The position numbers were made by a program, and so were the translations under genes. Of a stretch of DNA of 54,064 nt, positions 46,980-54,064 are shown piece by piece. The stretch's first letter is position 1; each line of letters opens with the position of its first letter. The notes beneath the pieces were generated by a model. That model was not told the DNA's origin and ran no database searches. It worked only from the letters and a program-made list of their open reading frames with translations. This DNA is from Paenibacillus alginolyticus DSM 5050 = NBRC 15375. GTDB lineage: Bacteria > Bacillota > Bacilli > Paenibacillales > NBRC-103111. Location of the stretch: contig NZ_AUGY01000055.1 of the NCBI RefSeq assembly GCF_000422905.1, positions 1 through 54,064 of the forward strand, read 5' to 3'.

Positions 46980-48662
46980 ATGAACTTGGATTTACGTGTT
47001 GAGGCACTGGAATTGAAGGTCAAAGAACTCGAGGAACAACTGAGCATCTTGCTTGAAAGAACGACGAAATCACAAGCTCAGCAAGTACATACGACGCAAC
47101 CAACATTTGATCAAAAACCGCAATCCACACAGCAGCACCGTCAACATGAGTTGACTAAACCTAGCAAGCAACCGGCGCCCCCAAGAGATTGGGAGCATTT
47201 GATCGCTCGCGTCTGGCTGCCGCGGATTTTCATCGTCGTCTTCCTGTTAGGTGTCTTATGGGGCTTTACCGCAGCCGTTAATGCGGGGATTATCACCGAA
47301 CCTGTTCGCTGCCTACTTGGCGTAATCGTCGCTGGCTTTATGTATTGGCAAGGAGAAGTCCAAATTCGCCGCAAACGCATGGCTCTGGGGCAAGTTCTGC
47401 TCGGCGGATCCAGCGGGGTCCTTATTCTATCTCTTTTCGCAGCGCATATGCTATTCGCATTGATCCCGTCCACACTCGCGTTCTTTCTATACGTCGTTTC
47501 GATTGCAATAAGCGTATTTACGTCAATCCGTCACCGCTCTCAGACACTTATGATCATAACCCTGCTCGCCGGTTATCTTGTGCCTTTCCTAGTCGACTCG
47601 GCCCATCCAAATATTTGGGTATTTGCCGGATACGAAGGGTTATTTTCAATGCTTATGATCGTATTATCGTTACGTTATTCCTTTCGCGGCGCTTATTTTA
47701 CAGCGTTTGGGGTCCTGCATCTTCCCTTACTCTTCTCAACTCTGTTTGCCTATGACCTCGGCAGCCGACCTGCGATCCTTACCGTCGTTATTTTGCAGCA
47801 TTTGCTCCTGTTTGCGATCTCTATTCTCCGTTCCAAAGACAGCTTGATTGGGCAGCGAATCACTTTATTCCTAAGCTTTGGCCTGCTCGCAGCGTGGACG
47901 TATGGCCTATATGGCGGTTCAAAAGACCGCATCATCTATGAATGGATGCTAGCGATATGGTCACTTCTTTATAGCGGTGCTTCTTTCTGGCTGTTTCATC
48001 AAAAGAGAGCCTTTTCCGTTCAGCTATCCATTGCAACGTTCAGCGTTTTCCTTTGGCTCATCTACGTGCTGCACGCGGATCAAGCCGGCTCCGCCATTCT
48101 TGTAGAGGGGGCAATTGCGCTATGTTTAGGAGCTAAATTCAAAAGCAAACTGCAGCAAATCAGTGGAACCATCACTTATTCCATCGGGATCATGTTCGTC
48201 TTAACCCATCCGATACGTGATCTACTATCAGCCGAATCCTTTGCGTGGCTTGTTCTTGTGGCAACCATTGGCGGTCTGTATGCTTTCTACCGTGCCCTAC
48301 TTGAAGAAGGCCGCGCTAGAACTGAAATCAGCCTCCTCCTGTTATGGATGGAGTTAATCCTCTTACTTATCTATCTATCACAAGTGACCAATTCCCTGAC
48401 ACGAACGCTCACTTACGATTACCAGCATTTGATCCTTTCAGCCGTGTGGGTCGTTTACGCCATTCTACTCATTGTATTTGGGTTCATTGTCCAAAAGCCC
48501 AAAGCAAGGCTAGTGGGCATCATCTTCTTATTCGTTACCTTACTCAAAATTATTTTCATCGATTTACCTGATGTTTCTACAGCTGTTCGCGCTATTCTGT
48601 TCATCGGACTTGGAGCCATTGGTGTTGGTATTTCTAGATTGTTTTATAAGCGGAAGGACTAA
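46980..48662 (+). CDS. DUF2339 polytopic membrane protein
   Basis: A 560-residue protein. It starts with a coiled-coil (LRVEALELKVKELEEQLSILLE), a Gln/Pro-rich linker to about residue 75, the motif RDWEHLIARVWLPRIFIVVFLLGVLWGF that marks DUF2339, and then about 16 membrane spans to the C-terminus. Function is unknown; relatives are sometimes near germination or envelope genes, and here the gene is divergent from the ger remnant. ATG at 46980 is 7 bases after GGGGGG. Regions such as LVDSAHPNIWVFAGYEGLFS (a polar loop) are conserved in the family, suggesting a transport or enzyme role. Confidence 0.83.
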   Translation: MNLDLRVEALELKVKELEEQLSILLERTTKSQAQQVHTTQPTFDQKPQSTQQHRQHELTKPSKQPAPPRDWEHLIARVWLPRIFIVVFLLGVLWGFTAAVNAGIITEPVRCLLGVIVAGFMYWQGEVQIRRKRMALGQVLLGGSSGVLILSLFAAHMLFALIPSTLAFFLYVVSIAISVFTSIRHRSQTLMIITLLAGYLVPFLVDSAHPNIWVFAGYEGLFSMLMIVLSLRYSFRGAYFTAFGVLHLPLLFSTLFAYDLGSRPAILTVVILQHLLLFAISILRSKDSLIGQRITLFLSFGLLAAWTYGLYGGSKDRIIYEWMLAIWSLLYSGASFWLFHQKRAFSVQLSIATFSVFLWLIYVLHADQAGSAILVEGAIALCLGAKFKSKLQQISGTITYSIGIMFVLTHPIRDLLSAESFAWLVLVATIGGLYAFYRALLEEGRARTEISLLLLWMELILLLIYLSQVTNSLTRTLTYDYQHLILSAVWVVYAILLIVFGFIVQKPKARLVGIIFLFVTLLKIIFIDLPDVSTAVRAILFIGLGAIGVGISRLFYKRKD

Positions 48663-48676
48663 TGGGCTAAAATGGT

Positions 48677-48870
48677 TGCCAATGTTGTAATTTCTACAAC
48701 AATTCACACGCTCAAAGGCGATTTTGCAGCTTGAAGTTGCATTGCGTACAACATTTCGAGCCCATTTATTGCAAAATCGCCTTTATCGGGCCTAATTGTT
48801 GTACATTATGCAACAACGGAGGGAGAAAGGCGCGAAATGGGCAGTAATTGTTGCACATTCTATAACATCA
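48677..48870. repeat. Dispersed TGTTG...CAACA repeat, copy B2 (extended)
   Basis: The first 60 bases match copy B1 at 38447-38528. The core TGTTGTA atttc TACAACA is a perfect hairpin; three more GTTG-N8-10-CAAC type units follow (around 48737, 48797 and 48850). The element fills the gap between the DUF2339 gene and the terminator of the MBL operon. Confidence 0.75.
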
Positions 48871-48918
48871 CTTCAACTGAGTATATAGATTCATTCATCC
48901 TGCACCTCAATTTATATC

Positions 48919-48953
48919 AAAAAAGGCCGTCCCGAGCCAATACTCGAGGCGGC
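48919..48953 (-). terminator. Terminator of the Crp-ABC-MBL operon
   Basis: On the minus strand GCCGCCTCG AGTATTGG CTCGGGACGGC followed by CTTTTTTG. Confidence 0.88.
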
Positions 48954-48965
48954 TTTCCCATATAA

Positions 48966-49886
48966 CTATGCAAGATCAAATGCCATTAAATCTCTAGCCA
49001 TCGTGATTCGCCCAGAGTAGATATCTCGCATGCCTTCCGTGTAATCGGCCTCGGCCTCAGCATTAGCTGCAGGCGCTGGTATATGATGGGTGAGCACCAG
49101 ATGGGCAACCCCAGCTGCTCGAGCGATTTCTGCTGCTTCCAGCGTCGTTGAATGATACTTCGCAGGATTGGACAAGCCAATCGTCTGCTCGGGGAATTTG
49201 GCAATAAGCGCGTCCAGCCACGTTTTATTGTAAGATTCATGCACAAGCAAATCGACACCTTGGCTATGTTTAACCATATTTTCAACCGGGATCGTATCCC
49301 CCGAAATAACAACCGATTTGCCGTTGTATTCGAATTTATAAGCAATAGCTGGATAAACAGGCTTATGATCCACTTCAAACGCTGTGATTTTAACGCCACC
49401 CTGATCGTAAACAATACCTTCGTTGCTTTCAAAATAGTGAATGTCCGCCCCTGCCCCGGTCGAGAAATTATAATTCAATCGAAGATTCACGTCGAAGTTG
49501 AAAGACTCTCTCATTTTACTAATAATCGCCTTCGTCGTCGTTGGTCCGTACACATTCATTGGACCTTTTCGCCCCTCAAATACCCGATCCGTAATCACAT
49601 GCGTACGCCAACTCGTAATGAAGACATCGAAAAATCCAGAATTATGATCGCTATGATGATGGGTGAAAAAGACATCCGAAATTCGCTGCGGCATTATCCC
49701 TGCCTTAATCAGTTGATCAACGGTCGCGCCACCGCAATCGAACAGAAAGGTTTTATCCCCTGTGAGAATGGCGACACCTGCTTTGGCTCTGCCATAAAAG
49801 GCCCGCGGTGTACCCGTACCTAGTATCACTACTTTGATATGCTCATGGAAATCGGGCAATAGATTTTCCTGCGGTTGTATGTGCAA
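48966..49886 (-). CDS. MBL-fold metal-dependent hydrolase
   Basis: A 306-residue cytosolic hydrolase with the RNase Z/arylsulfatase-type metallo-beta-lactamase fold. The dinuclear metal site is complete: THHHSDH (residues about 75-81), SGDTI for the Asp ligand, ESYN, and LTHHIPAP near the end for the last His. The Start GTGTPRAFYGRAKAG resembles the phosphodiesterase/lactonase subgroup. The TTG start follows AGGAGGTC. It is the last of a five-gene operon with a NitT/TauT-type importer, 24 bases behind the binding protein, so it probably hydrolyses the imported compound. The substrate is unknown; tRNA processing is unlikely in this context. Confidence 0.88.
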   Translation of the reverse strand: MHIQPQENLLPDFHEHIKVVILGTGTPRAFYGRAKAGVAILTGDKTFLFDCGGATVDQLIKAGIMPQRISDVFFTHHHSDHNSGFFDVFITSWRTHVITDRVFEGRKGPMNVYGPTTTKAIISKMRESFNFDVNLRLNYNFSTGAGADIHYFESNEGIVYDQGGVKITAFEVDHKPVYPAIAYKFEYNGKSVVISGDTIPVENMVKHSQGVDLLVHESYNKTWLDALIAKFPEQTIGLSNPAKYHSTTLEAAEIARAAGVAHLVLTHHIPAPAANAEAEADYTEGMRDIYSGRITMARDLMAFDLA

Positions 49887-49910
49887 ATGAATGACCTCCT
49901 AAGTAAACGA

Positions 49911-50939
49911 CTATTTTTCTTTTTTCTCTTCATTCAAAAGCGTTAGATCCAGGAATTTGCTGAAGTCCAGTTCTTCCGCTTTCACTTTTAAATACCCAGC
50001 GTCAAAAGAGGCTTTGGCCTGCTCGTTAATATCCTCTAAAGTGATATCTTCCGTTAGTTTCAAATGATCGATGGCCGCTTTAATGAGCGCCGGATCCATC
50101 CCTTTGCCCGTTAACTGCTTCAATTCATCGCTAATCAGGCCATAGGCTTTGCTCTGGTTTTGCTGAATGAATTCAATGCCTTGTCTGTTTGCTTTCACAG
50201 CTTTTTTGGCCAAATCACGGTGTTCTTTGAGAAATTTATCGCTCGCTACGAGAATCGTTAAAGGGTAATTCCCGTCTTTTGGAGGAATTTTATTCCAATC
50301 GACTAGAATTGTTCCAGAACCTTCTTGTATGATCTGTGTCCCCCAAGGTTCTGCAATTAATGTAGCGTCCACCTCTTTCTGCCGTATCGAAACCAAAGTA
50401 TCTGCCGGAGCTCGTGTAACGATTTGTACACCGGAAGTATCTGTGGATACTTTTAATCCTTCTTGTTTCAGCAGCAAGCGAAGAGACAGATCAGGCGTGC
50501 CGCCTTTGGCCGCAACAGCCACGGTTTTACCTACGAGATCCTTAACCGATTGGATGCCAGCATCCTTGCGAGCCACCAATACCGCTCCACCGTTGTTCGC
50601 TCCAGCGATCACCTTGATATTTTTACTTTTCAAATATTGATTGATGACCGGTCCCGGACCTACATAACCAAGATCAATCTGCTCAGTCGCAATCGCCGTT
50701 GCGAAGTCCGCTCCGTTGTCAAAAGCCGTGACTTCAATTTTGGCATTTTGGCCAAAGTCTTGCTGGAAGTAGTTATTTTGTAGTGCTACAAATCCCGGAG
50801 CGTGTGTCACATTTTTCAAAATACCAATTTTCACTGTTGTACTGGCTGCACTTGAAGCTGTTTCTTTACTCTGTCCGCAAGCTGACAATAGCAGAGATCC
50901 GGTTAATACCAAGCTAATGACCCAACCTAATTTTCTCAA
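49911..50939 (-). CDS. NitT/TauT-type ABC substrate-binding lipoprotein
   Basis: A 342-residue extracellular lipoprotein (lipobox LLSACGQS at about residues 18-25, Ser/Ala linker). The mature part is a type-II binding protein of the aliphatic sulfonate/nitrate/taurine/pyrimidine-precursor group: GILKNVTHAPGFVALQNNYF, TAIATEQIDLGYVGPGPVINQY, GGAVLVARKD, VKDLVGKTVAVAAKGGTPDLSL, and VDATLIAEPWGTQI. Ligands of this group include taurine, alkane sulfonates and heterocycle precursors; binding residues do not allow a choice. It follows the permease by 35 bases and precedes the MBL hydrolase. Confidence 0.9.
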   Translation of the reverse strand: MRKLGWVISLVLTGSLLLSACGQSKETASSAASTTVKIGILKNVTHAPGFVALQNNYFQQDFGQNAKIEVTAFDNGADFATAIATEQIDLGYVGPGPVINQYLKSKNIKVIAGANNGGAVLVARKDAGIQSVKDLVGKTVAVAAKGGTPDLSLRLLLKQEGLKVSTDTSGVQIVTRAPADTLVSIRQKEVDATLIAEPWGTQIIQEGSGTILVDWNKIPPKDGNYPLTILVASDKFLKEHRDLAKKAVKANRQGIEFIQQNQSKAYGLISDELKQLTGKGMDPALIKAAIDHLKLTEDITLEDINEQAKASFDAGYLKVKAEELDFSKFLDLTLLNEEKKEK

Positions 50940-50974
50940 AATGACTCCCCCTGATTTGTTCGATGAAACGCCAT

Positions 50975-51730
50975 TTATTTCTTAAGCTGAAAGCGAAGCA
51001 CGATTTTATCCTCTAGCTGTTTGAAACAAAAATGATCCGAAATCGTGCCAATAACGGCGATAATAATGACCACGCACAGAATGGATGCCGTATCCCCAAG
51101 GCCGCGTCCATCTTGCAGCATTTGCCCAAGACCCACTCCCTTGGCAATAAGCTCCCCAGCTACTAATGCCCGCCATGCAAAGGCCCAAGCCACTCGGATG
51201 CCTGTGATCCAATGGGGAAATGCCGCCGGCAGCTGCACTTGGAAGAACAATCGGTAACCGCTGCCTGTTCCTAGCATTTGCGCAGCTCTCAGATGAATCG
51301 GTGAAATGTTCAAAATCCCAGTCCTGCTCGCCATCGACATCGTCCACGTCGCACCTATCGTTGTAATGAAAATGACGGAAGTATCATTTAGACCGAACCA
51401 GATAATCGCGAAAGGCAGCCAAGCTATACTCGGAACCGTCTGAAGGGCAACAACCACAAAGCCAAAGGTTTCGTCAAAATACCGATAACGTGCAAATAAA
51501 TAGCCCAAAATCGTCCCAAGCCCAATCGAAATCGCGAATGAAATGAGCAAGCGACGAAGACTAGCTGCAATCGCGTTTAGGAGATGCCCTTGCGCAAAAC
51601 CATCATAGAACGCTTGAAAGGTTTGCAGAGGTGAAGGAAACTTCCACCCCCATTGAAAAATCCTAAATCCCAACTCCCATATGATCAGCAGAAGAATTAG
51701 AAATAGGGTTCTTCTTAAGGCTGTATGCAT
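50975..51730 (-). CDS. NitT/TauT-type ABC permease
   Basis: A 251-residue inner-membrane subunit with six spans of the SsuC/TauC group: LFLILLLIIWELGFRIF (TM1), LRRLLISFAISIGLGTILGYLFARY, SIAWLPFAIIWFGLNDTSVIFI, and the EAA-like loop region LRAAQMLGTGSGYRLFFQVQLPAAFPHWITGIRVAWAFAW (quoted in part: LRAAQMLGTGSGYRLFF). Its ATG follows GAGGAGC and lies 68 bases inside the 3' end of the ATPase gene, so both are translated from overlapping frames. Energised by that ATPase, it forms the pore as a dimer. Confidence 0.9.
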   Translation of the reverse strand: MHTALRRTLFLILLLIIWELGFRIFQWGWKFPSPLQTFQAFYDGFAQGHLLNAIAASLRRLLISFAISIGLGTILGYLFARYRYFDETFGFVVVALQTVPSIAWLPFAIIWFGLNDTSVIFITTIGATWTMSMASRTGILNISPIHLRAAQMLGTGSGYRLFFQVQLPAAFPHWITGIRVAWAFAWRALVAGELIAKGVGLGQMLQDGRGLGDTASILCVVIIIAVIGTISDHFCFKQLEDKIVLRFQLKK

Positions 51731-52502
51731 GACCGAGCTCCTCTCTGACTACCTTCTCGAGCTCATCCGTCAGAGCTTCCATAATTTTATTTTCCAAGGC
51801 ATGAATGAGCGGATCGCCGCTTTGGTGAGGTCTTGCTGTTTGGACGGCAAATTCCTTCTTGACCCTGCCTGGCTGCGTCGCCATCACGATAACCCGATCG
51901 GACAAAATGACGGCTTCGCGAATGTTATGTGTAATAAACAAAATCGTTTTACCTGTTTGAAGCCAAATTTCTTCCAAATCCTTCAGTAAAATAAATCGCG
52001 TTTGTTCATCCAAAGCCGCAAAAGGTTCATCCATCAACAGGATGTCGGGATCCATAACGAGCGCCCTGGCAATAGCTACCCTTTGTTTCATTCCTCCGGA
52101 CAGCTCATGTGGATACCGATCGACAAATTTGCTCAAATGAACGGCTTTAATCTGTTCAAAAGCGAGTGCATACCGTTCTTTCTTCGATAACCCCTTTTGC
52201 TTCAAACCGAATGCCACATTATCGAGAACCGTAAGCCAAGGAAACAGGCCGTGTTCTTGAAAAACAACGATCCGATCAGCCCCCGGGGCCGTAACCTTTT
52301 GCCCACCAACGGTAATGGTACCGCTGCTCACTTTTTCAAACCCTGCTATCAGGTTCAAAAGCGTTGACTTCCCACAGCCTGAGGGTCCTACAATGGAGAC
52401 GAATTCCCCTTTCTTAATCGTGAGCGAAACTTGATCCAACGCCGTGTAGGAAGTGCCTTTTCGCTGCGAAAAGGATTTATTCACATTGTTTATCGTAATC
52501 AT
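51663..52502 (-). CDS. NitT/TauT-type ABC ATPase
   Basis: A 279-residue ATP-binding subunit. Walker A GPSGCGKST (39-47), Q-loop Q82 (VFQEHGLFPWLTV), signature LSGGMKQR (134-141), Walker B ILLMDEPFAALD (154-165) and H-loop His192 (FITHNI) are all intact. The fold matches SsuB/TauB/NrtD. The ATG at 52502 follows GGAGGG; a longer frame upstream would run into the regulator gene. The C-terminal 23 or so residues beyond the core overlap the permease gene by 68 bases, a longer overlap than usual. It lies 25 bases after the regulator gene. Confidence 0.92.
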   Translation of the reverse strand: MITINNVNKSFSQRKGTSYTALDQVSLTIKKGEFVSIVGPSGCGKSTLLNLIAGFEKVSSGTITVGGQKVTAPGADRIVVFQEHGLFPWLTVLDNVAFGLKQKGLSKKERYALAFEQIKAVHLSKFVDRYPHELSGGMKQRVAIARALVMDPDILLMDEPFAALDEQTRFILLKDLEEIWLQTGKTILFITHNIREAVILSDRVIVMATQPGRVKKEFAVQTARPHQSGDPLIHALENKIMEALTDELEKVVREELGHAYSLKKNPISNSSADHMGVGI

Positions 52503-52527
52503 TTGAATTCCCTCCAGGCAATATCCG

Positions 52528-53193
52528 TCATATGTCTGTGAAAAAACGGTTCGGATGAAAAATAACGATCTTCTTTTTGGCGTAGTCGATAAGCCCCTTA
52601 TCGCGCCATTTATTGAGTGTTTCTGTGACCGTTTGTCTGCTGCAGCCAATGACATAAGAGATTTCTTCATGACTGAGCGGCACCTGAACCTCAAGCTTTA
52701 CATCCGTCGGTTTGCCCAGCTGCATGAGGAACCAAGCTAGCCTCCAAGCTACGGGGCGGGAAATGAGTGTTTCAACCATCTTCTGGGTTTGTAGAAGTCG
52801 GCGAGCACCTAGAACGGCAACAGAATAAGAAAACTCGGCATTTTCCTTGGCTAATTCGAGAAATTTCCGCGCGTCTAGCGTAATGATTTGGCTGTCTACC
52901 AAACACTTGGCGTAACGCTTCCGGGGAATGTTCGTCAAAACTTCCGCATTACCGAATATTTCCCCCTCGTAGCGTAAAAATAAGGTAATCCCTTGCCCTT
53001 CTTCAGAGGACTGGGATATCTTAATTAATCCCGAGTCAACATAATAAGCACCGCTGGGTTGATCATTCTCCTGAAAAACAAACTCATTTTTCTTGTAGGT
53101 TTGGATAGCCCCATGTTTACGAAATGCCTCAATCATGATTTCCTTGGTAGGGTCCTTCTCCTGGAGATCGGCAAGTTCATTGAATTGGTCCAT
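52528..53193 (-). CDS. Crp/Fnr-family transcription regulator
   Basis: A 221-residue regulator with an N-terminal cyclic-nucleotide-binding-like beta roll (about 20-115: VFQENDQPSGAYYVDSGLIKI, EGEIFGNAEVL), a dimerisation helix and a C-terminal winged HTH (VPLSHEEISYVIGCSRQTVTETLNKWRDKG). Only one Cys lies in the sensor part, so it has no Fe-S cluster of the Fnr type; the cAMP-contact pattern RxS in the beta roll is not seen, so the ligand is unknown. It heads the operon with an importer and hydrolase, and a candidate self-binding site (TTGTNATA-type palindrome) is upstream. Start ATG at 53193 after AAAGGGG; nine codons upstream another ATG lacks a site. Confidence 0.88.
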   Translation of the reverse strand: MDQFNELADLQEKDPTKEIMIEAFRKHGAIQTYKKNEFVFQENDQPSGAYYVDSGLIKISQSSEEGQGITLFLRYEGEIFGNAEVLTNIPRKRYAKCLVDSQIITLDARKFLELAKENAEFSYSVAVLGARRLLQTQKMVETLISRPVAWRLAWFLMQLGKPTDVKLEVQVPLSHEEISYVIGCSRQTVTETLNKWRDKGLIDYAKKKIVIFHPNRFFTDI

Positions 53194-53260
53194 ATGTGAA
53201 AACCCCTTTGCCAAGTTCATTTGATGCTATATTTTTAATGTTGACTATTCCGATGTGTTA

Positions 53261-53277
53261 TTGTCATATTATCACAA
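53261..53277. promoter_or_regulatory. Crp/Fnr-type palindrome upstream of the regulator
   Basis: TTGTCATATTATCACAA: half-sites TTGT.ATA / TAT.ACAA around one base, like the TTGTNATA-type sites of Crp/Fnr proteins. It is 70-85 bp before the start codon, suited to autoregulation of the five-gene operon. Confidence 0.55.
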
Positions 53278-53292
53278 GATACCGAGTTAGAA

Positions 53293-53308
53293 TGTCGGAT
53301 TCCCGACA
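53293..53308. promoter_or_regulatory. GC-rich inverted repeat upstream of the operon
   Basis: TGTCGG ATTC CCGACA: perfect 6-bp arms with a 4-base spacer, in an AT-rich setting, 15 bp upstream of the Crp/Fnr-type palindrome. It may be a second operator. Confidence 0.5.
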
Positions 53309-53346
53309 AATCCAAAAAAATTCTTAGGCTATGCGCGTCAAAATGC

Positions 53347-53380
53347 AAAAAGAGACCCACAGCAACGGGCCGTGGGTCTT
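53347..53380 (-). terminator. Terminator downstream of the PHP remnant
   Basis: On the minus strand AAGACCCACGGCCC...TGTGGGTCT hairpin followed by CTTTTTGC. Confidence 0.85.
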
Positions 53381-53484
53381 AAGGTATATATATTTTAAAG
53401 GGGGTCGACTTTTATTATAAGCCTGTTTCATTAAGCCCAGATGAATAACACATTTCTTTTTGATTACAAATTATAACTTCCGGC

Positions 53485-53745
53485 TCATTTTAACAAAGTC
53501 TCCAGATGCTGAAAACCCGGACTTTTGCTTCCCAAGGGGAAACCTGGTGTATCGGTGTAAAAGCCATGAAAATCAGAGCCGCCTGTTTGCAAAAGGTTGT
53601 AGGCAGCCGCAGCATCTCTAGCCTGCTGTTCCAAGCCAGCATCGTGGGAAGGATGCCAAACTTCAATTCCTTGAAGTCCTGCAACTAGTTCCTCTATCCA
53701 TTGCTTCCATGCCCCCCAAAATGGCTTCTGGGACTCCAGCGGCAA
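53485..53745 (-). pseudogene. PHP-domain phosphoesterase, C-terminal remnant
   Basis: About 85 codons whose last two thirds read as the end of a PHP-type phosphoesterase (RNase AM/YciV-like): VAGLQGIEVWHPSHDAGLEQQAR, NLLQTGGSDFHG with metal ligands His/Asp/His. The N-terminal 190-200 residues with the first four metal ligands are absent. Just upstream in another frame an AAGGAGG site and a start for an unrelated MRERTEIAAGVPEAI peptide suggest that a deletion joined two genes. No activity is expected. Confidence 0.65.
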
Positions 53746-53839
53746 TCTCGGTTCGCTCTCTCATATCCAAGCTCTTTTCCTCCTTGGCCAACATGTGTGT
53801 GTTTTCTTGTGTATCTTGCTTACTCACACTCAATATACA

Positions 53840-53899
53840 TTGAAAACAACTAAAAACACGTTAATTTTGTGTAAATGTTAAGGTTTATTGTGTTTTCAA
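53840..53899. promoter_or_regulatory. Inverted repeat TTGAAAACA ... TGTTTTCAA
   Basis: Perfect 9-bp arms at 53840-53848 and 53891-53899, 42 bases apart, in an AT-rich stretch upstream of the PHP remnant. It resembles DeoR-type or looped operators, but the genes are remnants, so its target may be beyond the window edge. Confidence 0.35.
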
Positions 53900-53985
53900 G
53901 TAGTAATGTTGGATGTTCGTGCCGATTTCGCGGACTTTACTCGGATGGTAATATCGGTGCAAAGCACCGCTTTTGCGGACTTAAG

Positions 53986-54058
53986 GATGTTTTTCATCGC
54001 TACGACGCTGATTCCACGCGTTTCCCACACTTTAGCGATGAATTTCATCGTCTCAGCC
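53986..54058. repeat. Dispersed palindromic repeat, copy A2
   Basis: Same element as 32812-32885: GATGTTTTTCATCGCTACGA start, CGCG in the middle, CACTTTAGCGATGAA and CATCGT..CAGCC at the end. The 21 kb between copies and their non-coding placement support a dispersed repeat family. Between 53746 and 53985 there is otherwise only AT-rich sequence, the inverted repeat above and no gene. Confidence 0.75.
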
Positions 54059-54064
54059 GCTAAT

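Noticed and set aside
48677..48870. CRISPR-like array because of repeated GTTG...CAAC units
   Set aside because: Units are short, imperfect and irregularly spaced, without constant-length spacers or cas genes; a hairpin repeat family explains it better.
49152..49823. 223-codon plus-strand frame opposite the MBL hydrolase
   Set aside because: Antisense shadow; the metal-binding motifs are on the minus strand and there is no ribosome binding site.
48966..49886. RNase Z (tRNA 3' processing)
   Set aside because: The fold is similar, but the exosite arm is not evident and the gene is the last of an importer operon, so a small-molecule hydrolase is more likely.

Overview
The window looks like the chromosome of a spore-forming, low-to-mid-GC Bacillota close to Paenibacillus. 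The evidence is: strong AGGAGG-type ribosome binding sites with frequent TTG and GTG starts, a T-box leader, YpsA, YdjO and L25/Ctc homologues, spore germination (Ger) gene remnants, several carbohydrate ABC operons of the SBP-permease-permease type, and AraC-family regulators. I see no rRNA, tRNA or CRISPR array. The species is inferred from gene style only.

Layout. 1-6.5 kb is an eroded accessory region: the end of a broken transposase, an intact DHA2-type drug exporter, remnants of a serine resolvase and a Tn3-type transposase, a TTCC microsatellite, and a sugar ABC operon in which all three genes are broken. 6.7-12.2 kb holds ribosomal protein L25 and then a compact divergent locus: an Xre-like regulator overlapping a DUF1861 (MTP/GT108-like) protein on one strand, and a GT4 glycosyltransferase, an alpha-helical toroid-like protein and a GDP-mannose-forming nucleotidyltransferase in overlapping order on the other. 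Together these suggest synthesis and turnover of a mannose polymer. 12.2-14.8 kb has an MFS exporter, YpsA and a small membrane protein. 14.8-19.7 kb is a sugar-acid catabolic neighbourhood (esterase, Gfo/Idh oxidoreductase, divergent AraC regulator, uronate isomerase). 19.8-23.2 kb has VanW-like, phytanoyl-CoA dioxygenase-like and M29 aminopeptidase genes.

23.3-26.7 kb is an isoleucyl-tRNA synthetase gene split into two reading frames behind a T-box leader. 27-32.7 kb carries arginase, a DUF1361 and VOC pair, aspartate ammonia-lyase and ornithine aminotransferase, an arginine/aspartate catabolic set. 32.9-35.8 kb has a CBM9-like protein, YpbF-like and YdjO-like proteins and an MFS transporter. 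35.9-42.4 kb is a large membrane-bound AraC regulator followed by an intact LplABC-type ABC operon with a candidate CcpA (cre) site and direct-repeat operators. 42.5-48.7 kb has a CPBP protease, a GH2 glycosidase with a two-operator promoter, small hypotheticals, a gerB/gerC deletion remnant and a DUF2339 membrane protein. 49-53.2 kb is a five-gene operon: Crp/Fnr-type regulator, NitT/TauT-type ABC importer (ATPase, permease, binding protein) and an MBL-fold hydrolase. The right end holds a PHP-phosphoesterase remnant and a copy of a dispersed repeat.

Intergenic regions carry at least three families of palindromic repeats, two of them present in two places within this window. The most interesting coding locus is the putative mannose-polymer system at 7.4-12.2 kb; the five-gene regulator/importer/hydrolase operon at 49-53 kb and the split ileS come next. 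Functions of the mannan locus and of the MBL operon are inferences from family and neighbourhood, not shown directly by the sequence.
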